The position numbers and the translations under genes are program-made. 64,000 nucleotides of DNA, from NCBI GenBank assembly GCA_030323885.1, contig CM059189.1, positions 44,142,634 through 44,206,633 of the forward strand, given 5' to 3'. A model generated the notes under the pieces. It was given only the letters and a program-made list of their open reading frames with translations. It made no database searches and was not told the DNA's origin. Shown piece by piece: positions 20,928 through 31,629 of this stretch; within the stretch, counting starts at the first letter, position 1, and the number at the start of each line of letters is the position of its first letter. Source of the DNA: Branchipolynoe longqiensis (taxonomy: Eukaryota > Annelida > Polychaeta > Phyllodocida > Polynoidae).

Positions 20928-21230
20928 TTGCATAGTCCGATGCTTTTGAGGTTCTGCATACTAATCGTTATAATCTACTTTACTTTAGTTTGAAGTAACT
21001 TTAATTTTAAACGGCTAAGTTTGGAAATATTTGACATCAAAACATGCCAACATAATTTTGGCAAGCAGTAGTAACGGGTTCTAATAATTGACTTATTATG
21101 CCCTTCTATGCAGCAACAAATGGTTAATAAGTGCACCAGTGTCTAAGTTGAATATGTAGAATCAAATGTAGATAAATGCTTTGGTTTTGAAAATTTGATG
21201 TTTTCATCGGACTATGCAACTTTAAAGACA
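20928..21230 (+). mobile_element. MITE-T, full length
   Basis: Starts TTAAAGTTGCATAGTCCGAT and ends ATCGGACTATGCAACTTTAA. The TTAA at each end could be a target duplication or part of the terminus. Confidence 0.9.
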
Positions 21231-22110
21231 ATAAGGTGCTGCTATGTTCAATGCTACTCAATGTAATTGTGTGCACAAAATTAATGATAGTAACTGACTT
21301 GACAAGTTATTATTTAATAGTATAATTCATTCAGACAAGAAACTAATACAAAGTAAAGGTTCACAACTGTGTTCAGTGTGTGTAGAGTGAACCGCAGTGA
21401 CTGGTGCTGTACATTATACCGCAGGAGCCACTCCCTTAATTCTACAGGATCGGTGCTGTGACTAATACAGCACTGACCAAACTTAGATTGTTTAGAATGT
21501 CAATTCCAATAGTAAGATGGCCGGAAGACCAGTGCTTCAGCGCTGACAAATGTCATATTCAGATGAATAAATACTTTACCCCAAAAAAAAAAAAATGTAT
21601 AGTAGCGGGACATGGACACACCATAGTGGTTGTAAAAGGTTTACTCTATAACTAGGCCTATACTTCAGCACATACTTTTATATCCTTTTTCCAGGTGTCT
21701 CTTTTGTGTGTTTTTGTTGTGCTTTAGTTTGTTGGAAGGTGGGGGTGGGGGTTGGGGTGGAGGGTGGGTGGGGGCTGGAAGGATGGAAGGGTGGAGGGAT
21801 GGAGGCAGGGGGAAAGCTGCAAATATTATGTTCAAACGAAATGTAATATTATAAAATATTTAATAATCAGCATCCACATCAGATGTTGCTTAAATTATGT
21901 CAGCGTCATAACAATTAACCTAATACAAATGAAACAGCGCCTAATTTAAGCATTGGCTCTCTCATTAAATGTTTGTTCTTTCTGCTGAATACCTGGGGGC
22001 ATGGATGAGCACATCTACTAATTACATCTAATTACCCATACACTCATTCACAGATCATGCAACCTCATTTTGTCCACATTAACAAAACGTATATATTATA
22101 TCCTTATTCT
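21231..22110. other. No supported gene
   Basis: Non-coding DNA with an A run (21583-21595) and a GGTGGGGG/GGATGGA-rich patch at 21736-21813. Confidence 0.4.
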
Positions 22111-22119
22111 CCTATGTTT

Positions 22120-22780
22120 TAAGGTTCTGTCTGCTATCGCAGTCTGTCTACTATATTGTGGTATGTCTGTTATTGCGGTCTGTCTGCTATTGTGGTTTGT
22201 CTGCTATCGCTGTCTGTCCGTTATTGCAGTGTGTATGCTATTGTGGTCTCTATGTTGTTGCAGTCTGTCTGCTATTGTGGTCTCTATGTTGTTGCAGTCT
22301 GTCTGCTATTGTGGTCTGTCCCTTATTGCAGTGTGTATGCTATTGCAGCTGTCTGCTATTGTGGTCTGTCTGCTATTGCAGTCTGTCTGCTATTGTGGTC
22401 TGTCCATTATTGCAGTCTGTCTGCTATTGCAGTCTGTATGCTGTTGCGGTCTGTCCCGCTATTGTGGTCTGTCCGTTATTGCAGTCTGTCTGCTATTGCG
22501 GTATGTCTGCTATTGCAGTCTGTCTGCTATTGCTGTATGTCCGTTATTGCAGTATGTATGCTATTGCGGTATGTATGCTGTTGCAGTCTGTCTGCTATTG
22601 TGGTCTGGCATTATTGCAGTGTATGCTATTGCATGTGGGGTCTGTCCACTATTGCAGTTTGTCTGCTATTGTGGTCTGTCTGTTATTGTGGTCTGCCTGT
22701 TATTGCAGTCTGTCCACCTTTGCGGTCGGTTTGCTATTGCAGTCTGTCTGTTATTGTGGTCTGCCTGGTATTGTGGACAG
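22120..22780. repeat. 17-bp minisatellite
   Basis: About 38 units of CTGTCTGCTATTGCAGT and variants. Three 17-bp units make 51 bp, so all three plus frames stay open and give Cys/Leu/Val-rich frames of about 250-307 codons. These are artefacts of the repeat, not a membrane protein. Decayed units trail to about 22990. Confidence 0.9.
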
Positions 22781-22989
22781 TTCACAATTCTCATCTACAC
22801 CTCTCTGTATTCAGGAATGTACCGTCTGTTCTAGGTTTCTCCACTACTTCTACTCAGTCTGCTATTGCGGTCTTTCTGCCAGTGTGGTCTATTTACCATT
22901 CTAATCTACACCTGTCCTCTTTTGTTCTAGGTTCCTCCGCTGTTTCTGGTCTGCCCGCTATCTTGGATTGTCCGCTCATGTGGTCAGCC

Positions 22990-23370
22990 GGCCATTTTCA
23001 TATATCATCTACTCTGGCGTGTCTGTTAATTTGCTTTCTAAACTGTTCTGGTCTGTCAGCTAATTTTGTCAGTTTATGAACCATAATAATTTATCAAAAT
23101 CCACAGGTGTCTGCAGGGGATAATCGGCATACCGGATTGGTGCTATAATGGGGTTTGACTGTAGGCTTCATAATAATTAACTATCTCACATATAATTAAG
23201 CATTAGCTACCTGCGTCTCCTTGACCTAGATTTGATTAATCACTGCTAGACTAGTCCTACATGCTTTACAACAGTCGATGCGTGCAAATGCACCTTCTGC
23301 CAACTAACGGAAGAGCGGGCGGGGGCGGTAGGAGTTAAAGGGTAGAGAAAGCAAGAGGAGATCAAATGTG
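22990..23370. other. No supported gene
   Basis: Ordinary non-coding DNA between the 17-bp array and a SINE-A fragment. Confidence 0.4.
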
Positions 23371-23505
23371 TTTGTTGGGGTTTTATATCATAGCAACATT
23401 TAAGGGCATATCAGGGAGCACTGATCACGACTTCTTAGAGAGCAATCTACTGGCACTATCACATTATCCTGATACAGCGCTAACCAGTGCTTGCCCTATC
23501 CTGGA
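23371..23505 (-). mobile_element. SINE-A fragment
   Basis: Tail ATATCATAGCAACATTTAAG and body CACATTATCCTGATAC with an internal deletion. It leads into the GGA array. Confidence 0.75.
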
Positions 23506-23526
23506 TGAGGAAGAGTAGGAGGTGGG

Positions 23527-23558
<32 letters not shown>

Positions 23559-23830
23559 AGGAGAATGAGGAGGAGGAAAAGGAGGAGGAAGAGGAGGGGA
23601 GGGAGGATGAGGAGAAGGAGGAGGAGGAGGAGGAGGATGAGAAGGAGGAGGTGGAGGAGGAGGAGGAGAGGAGAAGGAGGAGGAAGAGGAGGAAGAGGAG
23701 GAGGAGGGGAGGGAGAAGGAGGAGGTGGAGGAGGAGGAGGAGGAGGAGAAGGTGGAGGAGGAGGAGGAGGAGGAAGAGGAAGAGGAAGAGGAAGAGGAAG
23801 AGGAAGAAGAGGACGACGACGACGACGATT
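23505..23830. repeat. (GGA)n trinucleotide array
   Basis: GGA/GAA/GAC units. Poly-Glu, Arg and Ser/Pro frames on both strands are low complexity. Confidence 0.95.
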
Positions 23831-24345
23831 CACAAAATTCATTATCCATGGACCACTCCATGACTACAATTACAAAACGAGATTTCTTTGCATGAATTAA
23901 TATTTATAGAATGCGTACGACGCAGTGCACTCGACCAACCCCTCTGGAAATGTTCCAGCAAGCTGCAGTGAGAAGATGCGTAGAGGGTGGCGCCCTGGTG
24001 GCCAACAACATGACAACTACCTGCTGCACCAATGCCTGCTGCGTATTAACAATAACAGAGCAGATATAACAACATTAACCTATCCACCGTCTTCAAGTTT
24101 CTGTGTGTGTGTATACAGATATAAGGAGTATAATAATATTATACGTATATAAAGTGCCGGAGTAAACGTCTAATAATAAATATATTCTCCGAGAGCTTAT
24201 ATATATTTTGGTAATATCTAATAATGTCCAATCGCTGGCCGGTGCCTGCGAACCCGGGACTACTCGATAGTGGCGCCAGCGCCGGCTTCCGCTGCCTGGT
24301 AGCCATATTTCACCAGTGTTTACCCTCATTTTGAACATATATGTA

Positions 24346-24536
24346 CAGTAAAACCTCTCTAAATCGACCGACCTTGGGACTGACTTTAAGTGGTCCATTT
24401 AGGGAGGTGGTCGGTTTAGGGAGTTTTGTTATAGTTACAATTGTATTGTATTGGCGATCGATTGGGACCCAAATAAAGCGATCGATATAGGGGAGTGGAC
24501 AGTATGTGGTGGTGGTCGGTTAGAGAGGTTTTACTG
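24346..24536 (-). mobile_element. MITE-M, full length
   Basis: CAGTAAAACCTCTCTAAATC to GAGAGGTTTTACTG, TA-flanked; about 190 bp. Confidence 0.9.
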
Positions 24537-24537
24537 T

Positions 24538-24592
24538 AGTTGTTGCTTGTTGGAATTGTACGTCCTGGCAACATCTAAGGTCATATCAGGAA
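24538..24592 (-). mobile_element. Solo SINE-A tail
   Basis: GTACGTCCTGGCAACATCTA to CATATCAGGA, immediately after a MITE-M end. It stops at the shared breakpoint. Confidence 0.7.
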
Positions 24593-24670
24593 CACATATA
24601 TGTATACATATATATGTATATGTACAGTATACACATAAACTTTAAGACAGTGCAATAGAAATGTTATATA

Positions 24671-24861
24671 CAGTAAAACCTTTTGAACCAACCACCTCCA
24701 CAGATCGACCACTCCCCTATATCGATCGCTTTAGTTGGGTCCCAAACGATCGCCAATACAATACAATTGTAACAATAACAAAACTCCCTAAACTGACCAC
24801 CTTACTAAATGGACCATTTAAATTCGATCCCATGGTTGCTCGATTTACAGAGGTTTTACTG
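24671..24861 (+). mobile_element. MITE-M, full length
   Basis: CAGTAAAACCTTTTGAACCA to CAGAGGTTTTACTG, TA-flanked, opposite in orientation to the copy at 24346. Confidence 0.9.
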
Positions 24862-24916
24862 TATACATATACACATGTATACATATTTCTATATATATAT
24901 ACATGTATACACAGAA

Positions 24917-25260
24917 ACTTTAAAGCTGCATGGTCCGATGACAACATCAAATTTTCAAAACAAAAACAAATATCTAGATTTTATTCTACATATCTAACTT
25001 AGACACTGGTGCACTTATTAAACATTTGGCATAACATATAAGGGAATATTGAGGTAATTGAATAGAACCTGTTACTGCAGAGCCTATGGTGTTAGAGCTT
25101 TGGCAAGCTTGCCAAAATTAATTTAGCACGTTTGCACTTCAAATATCTCAAAAGTTTGCCATTTAAAATTAAAGTTACTTCAAACTAAACTGAGGTAGAT
25201 TATAATGATCAACCTAATATGCTTATCTTAGAAAATGAGAGAAACTCAAAACCATCAGTC
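24917..25260 (-). mobile_element. MITE-T copy
   Basis: TTTAAAGCTGCATGGTCCGAT at the left (TTAAAG terminus). The interior is the reverse of other copies, ending GAGAAACTCAAAACCATCAG, where a GT run replaces the terminus. Confidence 0.75.
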
Positions 25261-25300
25261 TGTGTGTGTGTGTCTGTGTTTGTGTGTGTGTGCGTGAGTG
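25260..25300. repeat. GT microsatellite
   Basis: Short GT-rich run. Confidence 0.85.
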
Positions 25301-25439
25301 GATAAGGTTCTTCACGGTGAACTGAGCTGGTAATGTAGAAGACATTATTATATGCCATGCATACAGGCATTATTTAGGATCGCAGTCACGACTAAAGTGG
25401 AACTCACAGAACCACGTCTTGCTCACGTCGGTACTTCAC

Positions 25440-25575
25440 GCACATATATGTGTGTGTGTGTGTATGAGTATGTGTGTGTGTGTTTGTGTGTGTGCATGTG
25501 CAGTGTGTGAATGTGCGATGTGGGGGAGTGTGTGTCGATGTGCGATGTGGGGGAGTGTGTGTCGATGCATGAATG
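25440..25575. repeat. GT-rich microsatellite with a 34-bp duplication
   Basis: GT runs and a repeated GTCGATGTGCGATGTGGGG-type segment. Confidence 0.85.
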
Positions 25576-25596
25576 TGCGATCACTGGTAGTAATTT

Positions 25597-25672
25597 ATTG
25601 TTTGTTGTTTGTTTGTTGTTTGTTTGTTGTTGTTTTACGTCCTAGCAACATCTAAGGTCATATCAGAACGGG
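25597..25672 (-). mobile_element. Solo SINE-A tail with clear duplication
   Basis: A TTG-rich A-tail complement followed by TTTTACGTCCTAGCAACATC to CATATCAGAACGG. The 11-bp duplication GGTAGTAATTT lies at 25586-25596 and 25673-25683. Confidence 0.85.
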
Positions 25673-25684
25673 GGTAGTAATTTA

Positions 25685-25915
25685 AGTATGTTGGTACATT
25701 TAAGTGTGTTGGTATATTTCTGTATGTTGGGTGTGGGAGTGTCTGTTGGTATCTGAGTGTGTTTTGAGACGTGTGGGTGTGTGTGTGTGGTTGTGTTGTA
25801 AGTGACCGTGATGTGTGTGAGCGTGTTTATATGTGTGCATATATGTGTGTAAGCGTGTGTACTATTAGTGTGCATATCTGTGTGTAAGCGTGTGTATTAG
25901 TGTGCACATCTGTCT
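25685..25915. repeat. GT/TG-rich degenerate repeat
   Basis: Loose GTGTGT and TGTGTGTAAGCG units. Confidence 0.8.
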
Positions 25916-25919
25916 GCCT

Positions 25920-26363
25920 GTGACACTATGGCGGATTGAGCAACGGACAGAACCGGACAAAGAATATTTTGGTCTGGTGTTATTCGGACTTGAAATGTAT
26001 CGATTATGTAACGGACGGGTAATGGACAGTAACGGACGGTAACGGTTGATAACGTATCTAACGATCCATGGACAATTCAGAATACAAAAAGAACTATAAC
26101 AAACGGCAACAGATGTGTAATGGATATGTAACGGATGGGGAAAAGATGGGGAACGGACGGGAACGGTCGAGGAACAGACGGTAACGGATAATAACCGCAT
26201 AGGTCAGTCCGGCGCAATCCATTACAAGTTTTGTGCATGTTCAAAACTTGTAACGGATCGGGCCGGATATCAATGGACACAAACCAGACTTTGCCGGATA
26301 ACAACAGACTTTGTTCGGTTTCTTTCCGTTTCCCCAATCCGGTGATGTGTGACAGAGCCTTTA
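25920..26363. mobile_element. Fold-back MITE (FB copy d)
   Basis: Left end TGACACTATGGCGGATTGAG; right end CAATCCGGTGATGTGTGACA. The interior has many AACGGAC repeats and a core palindrome AAGTTTTGTGCATGTTCAAA at about 26227-26246. No coding capacity. Confidence 0.8.
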
Positions 26364-26374
26364 GTGTATCCATA

Positions 26375-26700
26375 TGTGCATATATGTGTGCATCTGTGGG
26401 TACCCGTGTCTTAAGTCAATATGTGTGTATGTGTGTGTCCGTGTATACATGTGTGTAGGTGAGTGTTTTATGGGTGTCTGTGTGTGTATTTCTGTGTGTT
26501 TCTATGTATATCAATTTATGTGTATATGTGTGTTTATACATGTTCCTGTGTGTGTCTGTGTGTTTATGTGTCTATATGGATATTTGTGTGTTTCTATGTG
26601 TTTGTGTGTGTCTATGTGCGTGTCTATTTGTGTGTCTGTACACGTTTTTGTGTGTCAATGTGGTGTGTCTGTGCATGTCTATGTGTGTCTCTATGACTAG
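26375..26700. repeat. Degenerate GT-rich array
   Basis: TGTGTGTCTATG-type units give Cys/Val-rich open frames that are artefacts. Confidence 0.85.
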
Positions 26701-26867
26701 GTGTCGGTATATATATATATCTGATGCATAACGCATTACACGAGTACAAATGCAAAGGTAACATGTACGCATGTGTCTGTGTGATTGTGCATGTCTAGGT
26801 GTTTGTCTATGTTGTGTGTTTGTCTATATGTGTGTGTCTACACGTGTTTCTGTATGTCTGGACCAGG

Positions 26868-27190
26868 CGGGATTGCCGAATGAGTTGAGCGTCCATCTTC
26901 CGTTTTGGTAGATCGTGCGATTCGAACCCACGGGTTCGGTTCCCGTTCGAGTCAAACCGAGGACTTATAAACTGGTACTTGTTGCTTCCTAGCCGTGCGC
27001 TAGCATTAATAGGATAGGGCAAGGACTGGTTAGCTCAGAATCAGGATAATTGTGACTGAGTGGGATATGCCACATGGTGCTGGTGGCCTGATTTCCCAGT
27101 GGGGCAGCACTATAAAGTCACCATGAGTGCACTGTCACAAGTCGGTAGCCATCCTGATATGTTTCCAGGACGTAAAACTCGAACTACCAA
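26868..27190 (+). mobile_element. SINE-A, full length
   Basis: Head of the second type (GCGGGATTGCCGAATGAGTT, box B GGTTCGGTTCC), then the shared body. The tail carries a small deletion (CCTGATATGTTTCCAGGACG). Confidence 0.9.
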
Positions 27191-27194
27191 CTAA

Positions 27195-27917
27195 GCAGGT
27201 CCTGCCTGTCTCACCTAGACACGTTCCCGGCTGTAAGTACAGATTACTCATGCATTGCCTGTGTGGAGGTAAATCAACACAGACTACGTTGTAGCCGGGG
27301 GCAGGCTTCCTAATCTGTCACATTTTTGTGCAATGATAGAGCACATGTTTAACAATGCCATTGTTTCAAATGCCGCTAAGAAAATGACAGGCCCACAGTT
27401 AGGGGGAGGGGGGAAATAACTTCTATCTAAAAAAAAAAGAAGAAGGTTTTTGGACTTGCTTAACAAAAAATATATATGAAGGCTTTGTTTTAACAACCGA
27501 ATTTTTTTTTAGACGTGCATTCTTGAGTGATAGATTGATTATACACACAACAATTGGTAAGTTGATTTAGACGCTTGAGGCAAATATTTAAATGGCAGGG
27601 CATTAATTACCATGTTACCTCGATAAGATTCCAGGGGTATATCATAATTAATTTGACGATGCAAATAGTCAATGGTGGTATTAAATAACAGCACCCCCTT
27701 GTGATAAACAAAGAGAGGTGGGGGTGGACGGGTGGGAAATTTCGTAGAGCACGACGCTTGAAAGGTCGAATCCCAATTCAGTGAATGCAAGGTGCGCTGT
27801 GATTGGACCAGAGGGAAAGTAAAGGATTGTGGGTAGGGGGTGCTTGTTCTTTAGTGTGGAGCAATGGCTAAGAATGAAATCCCTCAATAGCATTCACCTG
27901 AATGGCTGGACGCCTTA
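27195..27917. other. No supported gene
   Basis: Non-coding DNA with A and T runs. Frames of 70-83 codons on the minus strand lack recognisable domains. Confidence 0.4.
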
Positions 27918-27920
27918 CTC

Positions 27921-28502
27921 TTAAGCCCCAGTCAGACCTCACCGGATTGAGGAAACCGACAGAAACCGGACACTGTCCGGTGAAATACGGCAATGTACGG
28001 TTTATATATGGTACCCATCCGGCGTGTCCGTTCTATCTCCAGTGGTGTCCAGTACACGTTTTGAACATGCACAAAACGTGTACCGGACACCGCCGGACTG
28101 ACGTGTACGGTTGATGTCCGTTTTAAGTACGTTTTGTCCGTTTCATGTCCGGTACCCATCCGTTACGTCTCCGGTTTGCTTCCTGCCAAGTCCGTTGATG
28201 TTGTTTTTTTGTTTTTTTTGTTTTTTTTCTTTCATATTGCGGGAATTCTGTCAGTATATGTTTTTGGCGTTTCGGTGAACAATCCAGTATTTCCGTTTGA
28301 CATTCGGTTTTTGCCCGGCTCTCGTCCGTTGGCTATTCGTTAATGTACGTTCCTTGTCCGTTTAGCATCCGTTTCGTCAGGCGGCCGTTGCAACAGTTTG
28401 ACACATTTTGGTACATTTTGACACCGAACACCACCGGACTAGACAATTCTTTGTCCGGTTTATGTCCGTTGCTCAATCCGGTAAGGTCTGACTGGGCCTT
28501 AA
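27921..28502. mobile_element. Fold-back MITE (FB copy e)
   Basis: TTAA on both sides, left end GCCCCAGTCAGACCTCACCG, right end the complement of GGCCCAGTCAGACCTTACCG. The interior repeats TGTCCG and CCGGAC; core palindrome GTTTTGAACATGCACAAAAC at 28059-28078. Opposite in orientation to FB copies d and g. Confidence 0.85.
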
Positions 28503-28544
28503 TAAACTGACCACGCCTCTGCTTAGCTCTTTTTCAAATTTAGG

Positions 28545-28606
28545 ACCTGTTACAATGTGCACCAAATGTTGACAAATCCTGTTTGTCCACACAGGCGGAG
28601 TAGGAT
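28545..28606. repeat. Repeat R2, left part, split by the LINE
   Basis: GTGCACCAAATGTTGACAAA and GGCGGAGTAGGAT match 31268-31323. The right part resumes at 29546. The uninterrupted copy at 31268-31440 is the empty site. Confidence 0.65.
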
Positions 28607-29545
28607 TATCCTATGTATAAATAAAATTATACAAAAAGTAAACCACAAACTGTGGCTATTTGCAAAGCTAAGAGCCTACATGACACAAGAAATGTCAATA
28701 CAAATCTTCAAGGGCATGGTGCTCCCCTATTTTGACTATGGAGATGTAAACTACATGGGTGCGAGAAAAGAACTACTAAAAAAACTGCAAACACTGCAGA
28801 ACAGAGCCCTAAAATCTGTCTAAGAGTAGACAAGCTGCACCCCACCTATGACATACACAAAAGAACCAAAGTGAAATTACTAGAAAATAGGAGAATAATT
28901 CATTTGAAAACATTAGCATATAGCTATAGTCAAAACATTAAACTTCTAACAAAACCACAAAGGGCTACTAGAGCAAATAATGCGCCACTACTAAAGCAGA
29001 CCAGAAGCCAAATAAAAGCTCATGAGAGAAGCACGCTGGAAATGGCTGCCAAGGTGTGGAATGCCCAAACGGTAAAGGAACGACAAATTCCTGACCTAAA
29101 AATATACAAAAAATATCTGTGCAAAATAAGGCTAGGAAACCCCCACTAAGCTGCACTGCAAAGGGGCATGTGATATGTCACGGCCCACCAGCGGGACGCC
29201 CAATGGAAGGTAACCATGCCAAAAGTAGCCAGATAACACACCACACAGCTACGTACAAGCCTATGATATGTAAATAGGAGTAGGCTAGTCTAGTAATAAG
29301 AGTAGAAAAAATAAATACATATACACCAAGAAAATCCAAAAAAAAATAACATAGGCTATTAACCATACCAACCAATTATCTATCTGCTACTGAAATGCAG
29401 GCAATCAAACACCTTATCAGCAGCCACTGTGTGGTAAGATAACACCAACACTACAACTGGCTAGCATTGAAAACAAGCCTGGGTACCCGGGCTTATATGC
29501 TATGGACAGTATAAATACAGCCTCAATAAAAATATTTTTTTAAAA
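28607..29545 (+). pseudogene. 5'-truncated, frameshifted LINE: reverse transcriptase C-terminal part and 3' tail
   Basis: Plus-strand frames at about 28611-28823 and 28824-29149 encode the region downstream of the catalytic domain of a non-LTR retrotransposon. Visible are a YFDYGD motif, a KLQTLQNRAL motif, an L-x-x-R-R motif and KVWN. The order and spacing are typical of CR1/L2/Jockey-like LINEs (family knowledge). A one-base deletion near 28818 breaks the frame, and the catalytic YxDD region is absent. The 3' untranslated part ends GACAGTATAAATACAGCC plus an A/T-rich tail. Flanking GGAT(A) at 28603 and 29546 is a possible short duplication. It cannot move by itself. Confidence 0.85.
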
Positions 29546-29721
29546 GGATATGAACAATTCTGCGACTCTCATATGCATCATTCAGAGAGGAAAGTTGCCT
29601 CTGACAAAATAAATCTGCGAAAATCTGACTTCCAATGAAATATTCAGTGCTAAGCCTATGCGGCTCTATCGTCTTTTATTTCGTGGAAAAATCATTGAAA
29701 TCAGCGACAAGTTCTCAGTGT

Positions 29722-30035
29722 GGTGTTCTCTGTGGCGGAGTGTTTAGTGTCTAACTTTTTTCTAGGTCAGACTCCTAATCTGAAGGTTGGTGGTTCGATT
29801 CCCCATGCCCCCACCTCTGCCAATTTGGATTTCCACCGCTGTGGATAACTTACAGCGTCATCAAAGGCCAGTTGCTCTCATACAATGTCCATGTGGTGTG
29901 GGAGGTTAAAAATCCCTTGGGTCAGTAAAAGTGTAGGCTCGGGCTTTCTATCGACAAACTGTCTAATGGTGAAAACAAGTCAAGTCTATTCAGGCTTATC
30001 CATAATAGGCAGTATAAATCTTCAAGAAATAAAAA
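29722..30035 (+). mobile_element. SINE-B, second copy
   Basis: Almost identical to 1319-1645 from GTTCTCTGTGGCGGAGTG to GGCAGTATAAATCTTCAAG, with a small duplication (CAAGTCAAGTC) in the tail. Confidence 0.85.
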
Positions 30036-30269
30036 AAAGTTGGAAATCTTTCAAGACTAAGCTTTTGAGTCAATCTACATGGTATTCTATTTATGTATTT
30101 ATTGTTTTCTGTTCTGTGACTGACTGCTTTGCTAAGAAACCATTGGTAGTCTGCTTTGTGTGCACTACGTGAAGACTCGCCAGTAGAACTTAGAAGTAGG
30201 TAAGCTAGATCAATGCACACCCTTTTTTCTACTAGTTTCACCACATCGAGGTTTTTCCTTAAATACATA

Positions 30270-30461
30270 CAGTAAAACCTCTCTAAATCGACCGACCATG
30301 GGACCGACTTTAAAATGGTCCATTTACGGATGTGGTCGGCTTAGGAAGCTAGAATATCATTACAATGGTATTGTATGGGCGATTGTTTGGAGCCCAAATA
30401 AAGCGATTGATATAGGGGAGTGGTCGATCTATGGAGGTGGTCTGTTAGAGAGGTTTTACTG
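30270..30461 (-). mobile_element. MITE-M, full length
   Basis: CAGTAAAACCTCTCTAAATC to GAGAGGTTTTACTG, TA-flanked. Confidence 0.9.
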
Positions 30462-30464
30462 TAT

Positions 30465-30860
30465 TACCTTATTATCCAGTACCCCCCCATGACCCTCACC
30501 CTTGGATAAGTGCATTCATCGAATAGTATCTGCCACTCCATGTAAAAACAAAGCGCAAAAATACAGAACCGCTTTCCTCAAATAAGCGCCACCGGCACCG
30601 TCTCCATCCACTGCGCAGTCTTTGTGCGAAAAGAGTGCGATCACTTCACCTCAGGTGGTACCACAAACCCGGGCTATCTGAGATACAGTAGTACCTGTAT
30701 TCAGCGACCCCTGTGGTCAGCGAGCATCTACCAGGTGGAGACAATTTTTTTTCAATGTATGTTATTTGTCTCATCTGACCGTACCCCGACGAGAGGACAC
30801 CAGCTGTGTCAGGACAATATTGGTTCAGACGCAGAGTAGTCCTGCAATATACCAAATCCC
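30465..30860. other. No supported gene
   Basis: Moderately GC-rich DNA. GCGACCCCTGTGGTCAGCGA near 30705 is a short imperfect palindrome. Confidence 0.4.
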
Positions 30861-30872
30861 ACACCCAACTTA

Positions 30873-30924
30873 AGTTTGATTGTTGTTTTACGTCATAGCA
30901 ACATCTAAGGTCATATCAGGACGG
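30873..30924 (-). mobile_element. Solo SINE-A tail with clear duplication
   Basis: 52 bp from AGTTTGATTGTTGTTTTACG to CATATCAGGACGG. The 9-bp duplication CCCAACTTA lies at 30864-30872 and 30925-30933. Confidence 0.85.
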
Positions 30925-31194
30925 CCCAACTTAGGAATGAAAGCGACCTTTGAAGAAACGGGCGGGGCAGTGGGGAAAGCGTTTGGGCCTAACAAAATGT
31001 TTTTGGTTGTGCGACTGATCCTGCAAAAAGTTGCTTACCGTATTTATTGTTCTCGTGAAATTTTTTAATCCTATAATACGTTAAATTACATCACGATCAA
31101 GGGATGCGTAGCAACAACAACAAGTTTTATTTTGTGTTAAATTCCTACCACACTACCACACTTAATAACCTGACTACAACTGGAAACACTCTTC

Positions 31195-31246
31195 TTTTTT
31201 TTTTTTTTTTTTTCTTTTTAAGGCCTATCGGGAGGGGGGGGGGGGG
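31195..31246. repeat. T run and G run
   Basis: A long T homopolymer run followed by a G run. Confidence 0.9.
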
Positions 31247-31267
31247 TCCTTCGAAATGTGGTCTGGC

Positions 31268-31440
31268 TTAAAGTGCACAAAATGTTAGCAAATCCCCTTC
31301 ATCAACACTGGTGGAGTAGGATATTAACATTACTGCGATTATCATATGCGTGTTTATAAATGCATCTTTCAAGGAGGAAAGTCGCCTCCAAAAACAACAA
31401 AAATGGACGGAAATTTTACTTCTAGTAAATATTCCATGCT
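31268..31440. repeat. Repeat R2, uninterrupted copy
   Basis: ACAAAATGTTAGCAAATCCC, GGTGGAGTAGGATATTAAC and CAAGGAGGAAAGTCGCCTCC correspond to 28545-28606 plus 29546-29620. This is an empty site for the LINE. Confidence 0.65.
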
Positions 31441-31629
31441 GGCAGTGCTAGTGTCCACTCTTTTTTTAATGAAAACCAAAATCATCAAAATATCTTTTTT
31501 TTTTAATATAAATAAAAATGAATTAAAAAAAACCCAGCAAGATATGTTTCTTTCATCCCGAGTGCATCTTTCGAGACAAGCAGCCCTCACCCTCACCCCC
31601 GACTTCCTTGGGTCTGCCCTGCCCCAAAC

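Noticed and set aside
22070..23079. Cys/Leu/Val-rich frames of about 250-307 codons that look like a membrane protein
   Set aside because: They lie in a 17-bp minisatellite whose 51-bp triple unit keeps all three frames open at once; the hydrophobicity comes from the repeat.
23480..23900. Poly-Glu, poly-Arg and poly-Ser/Pro frames
   Set aside because: They are a GGA trinucleotide array next to a SINE fragment.
25419..26731. Cys/Val-rich frames resembling secreted cysteine-rich peptides
   Set aside because: GT-rich microsatellites encode Cys-Val dipeptides in one frame and Val-Cys in another; there is no signal peptide followed by unique sequence.
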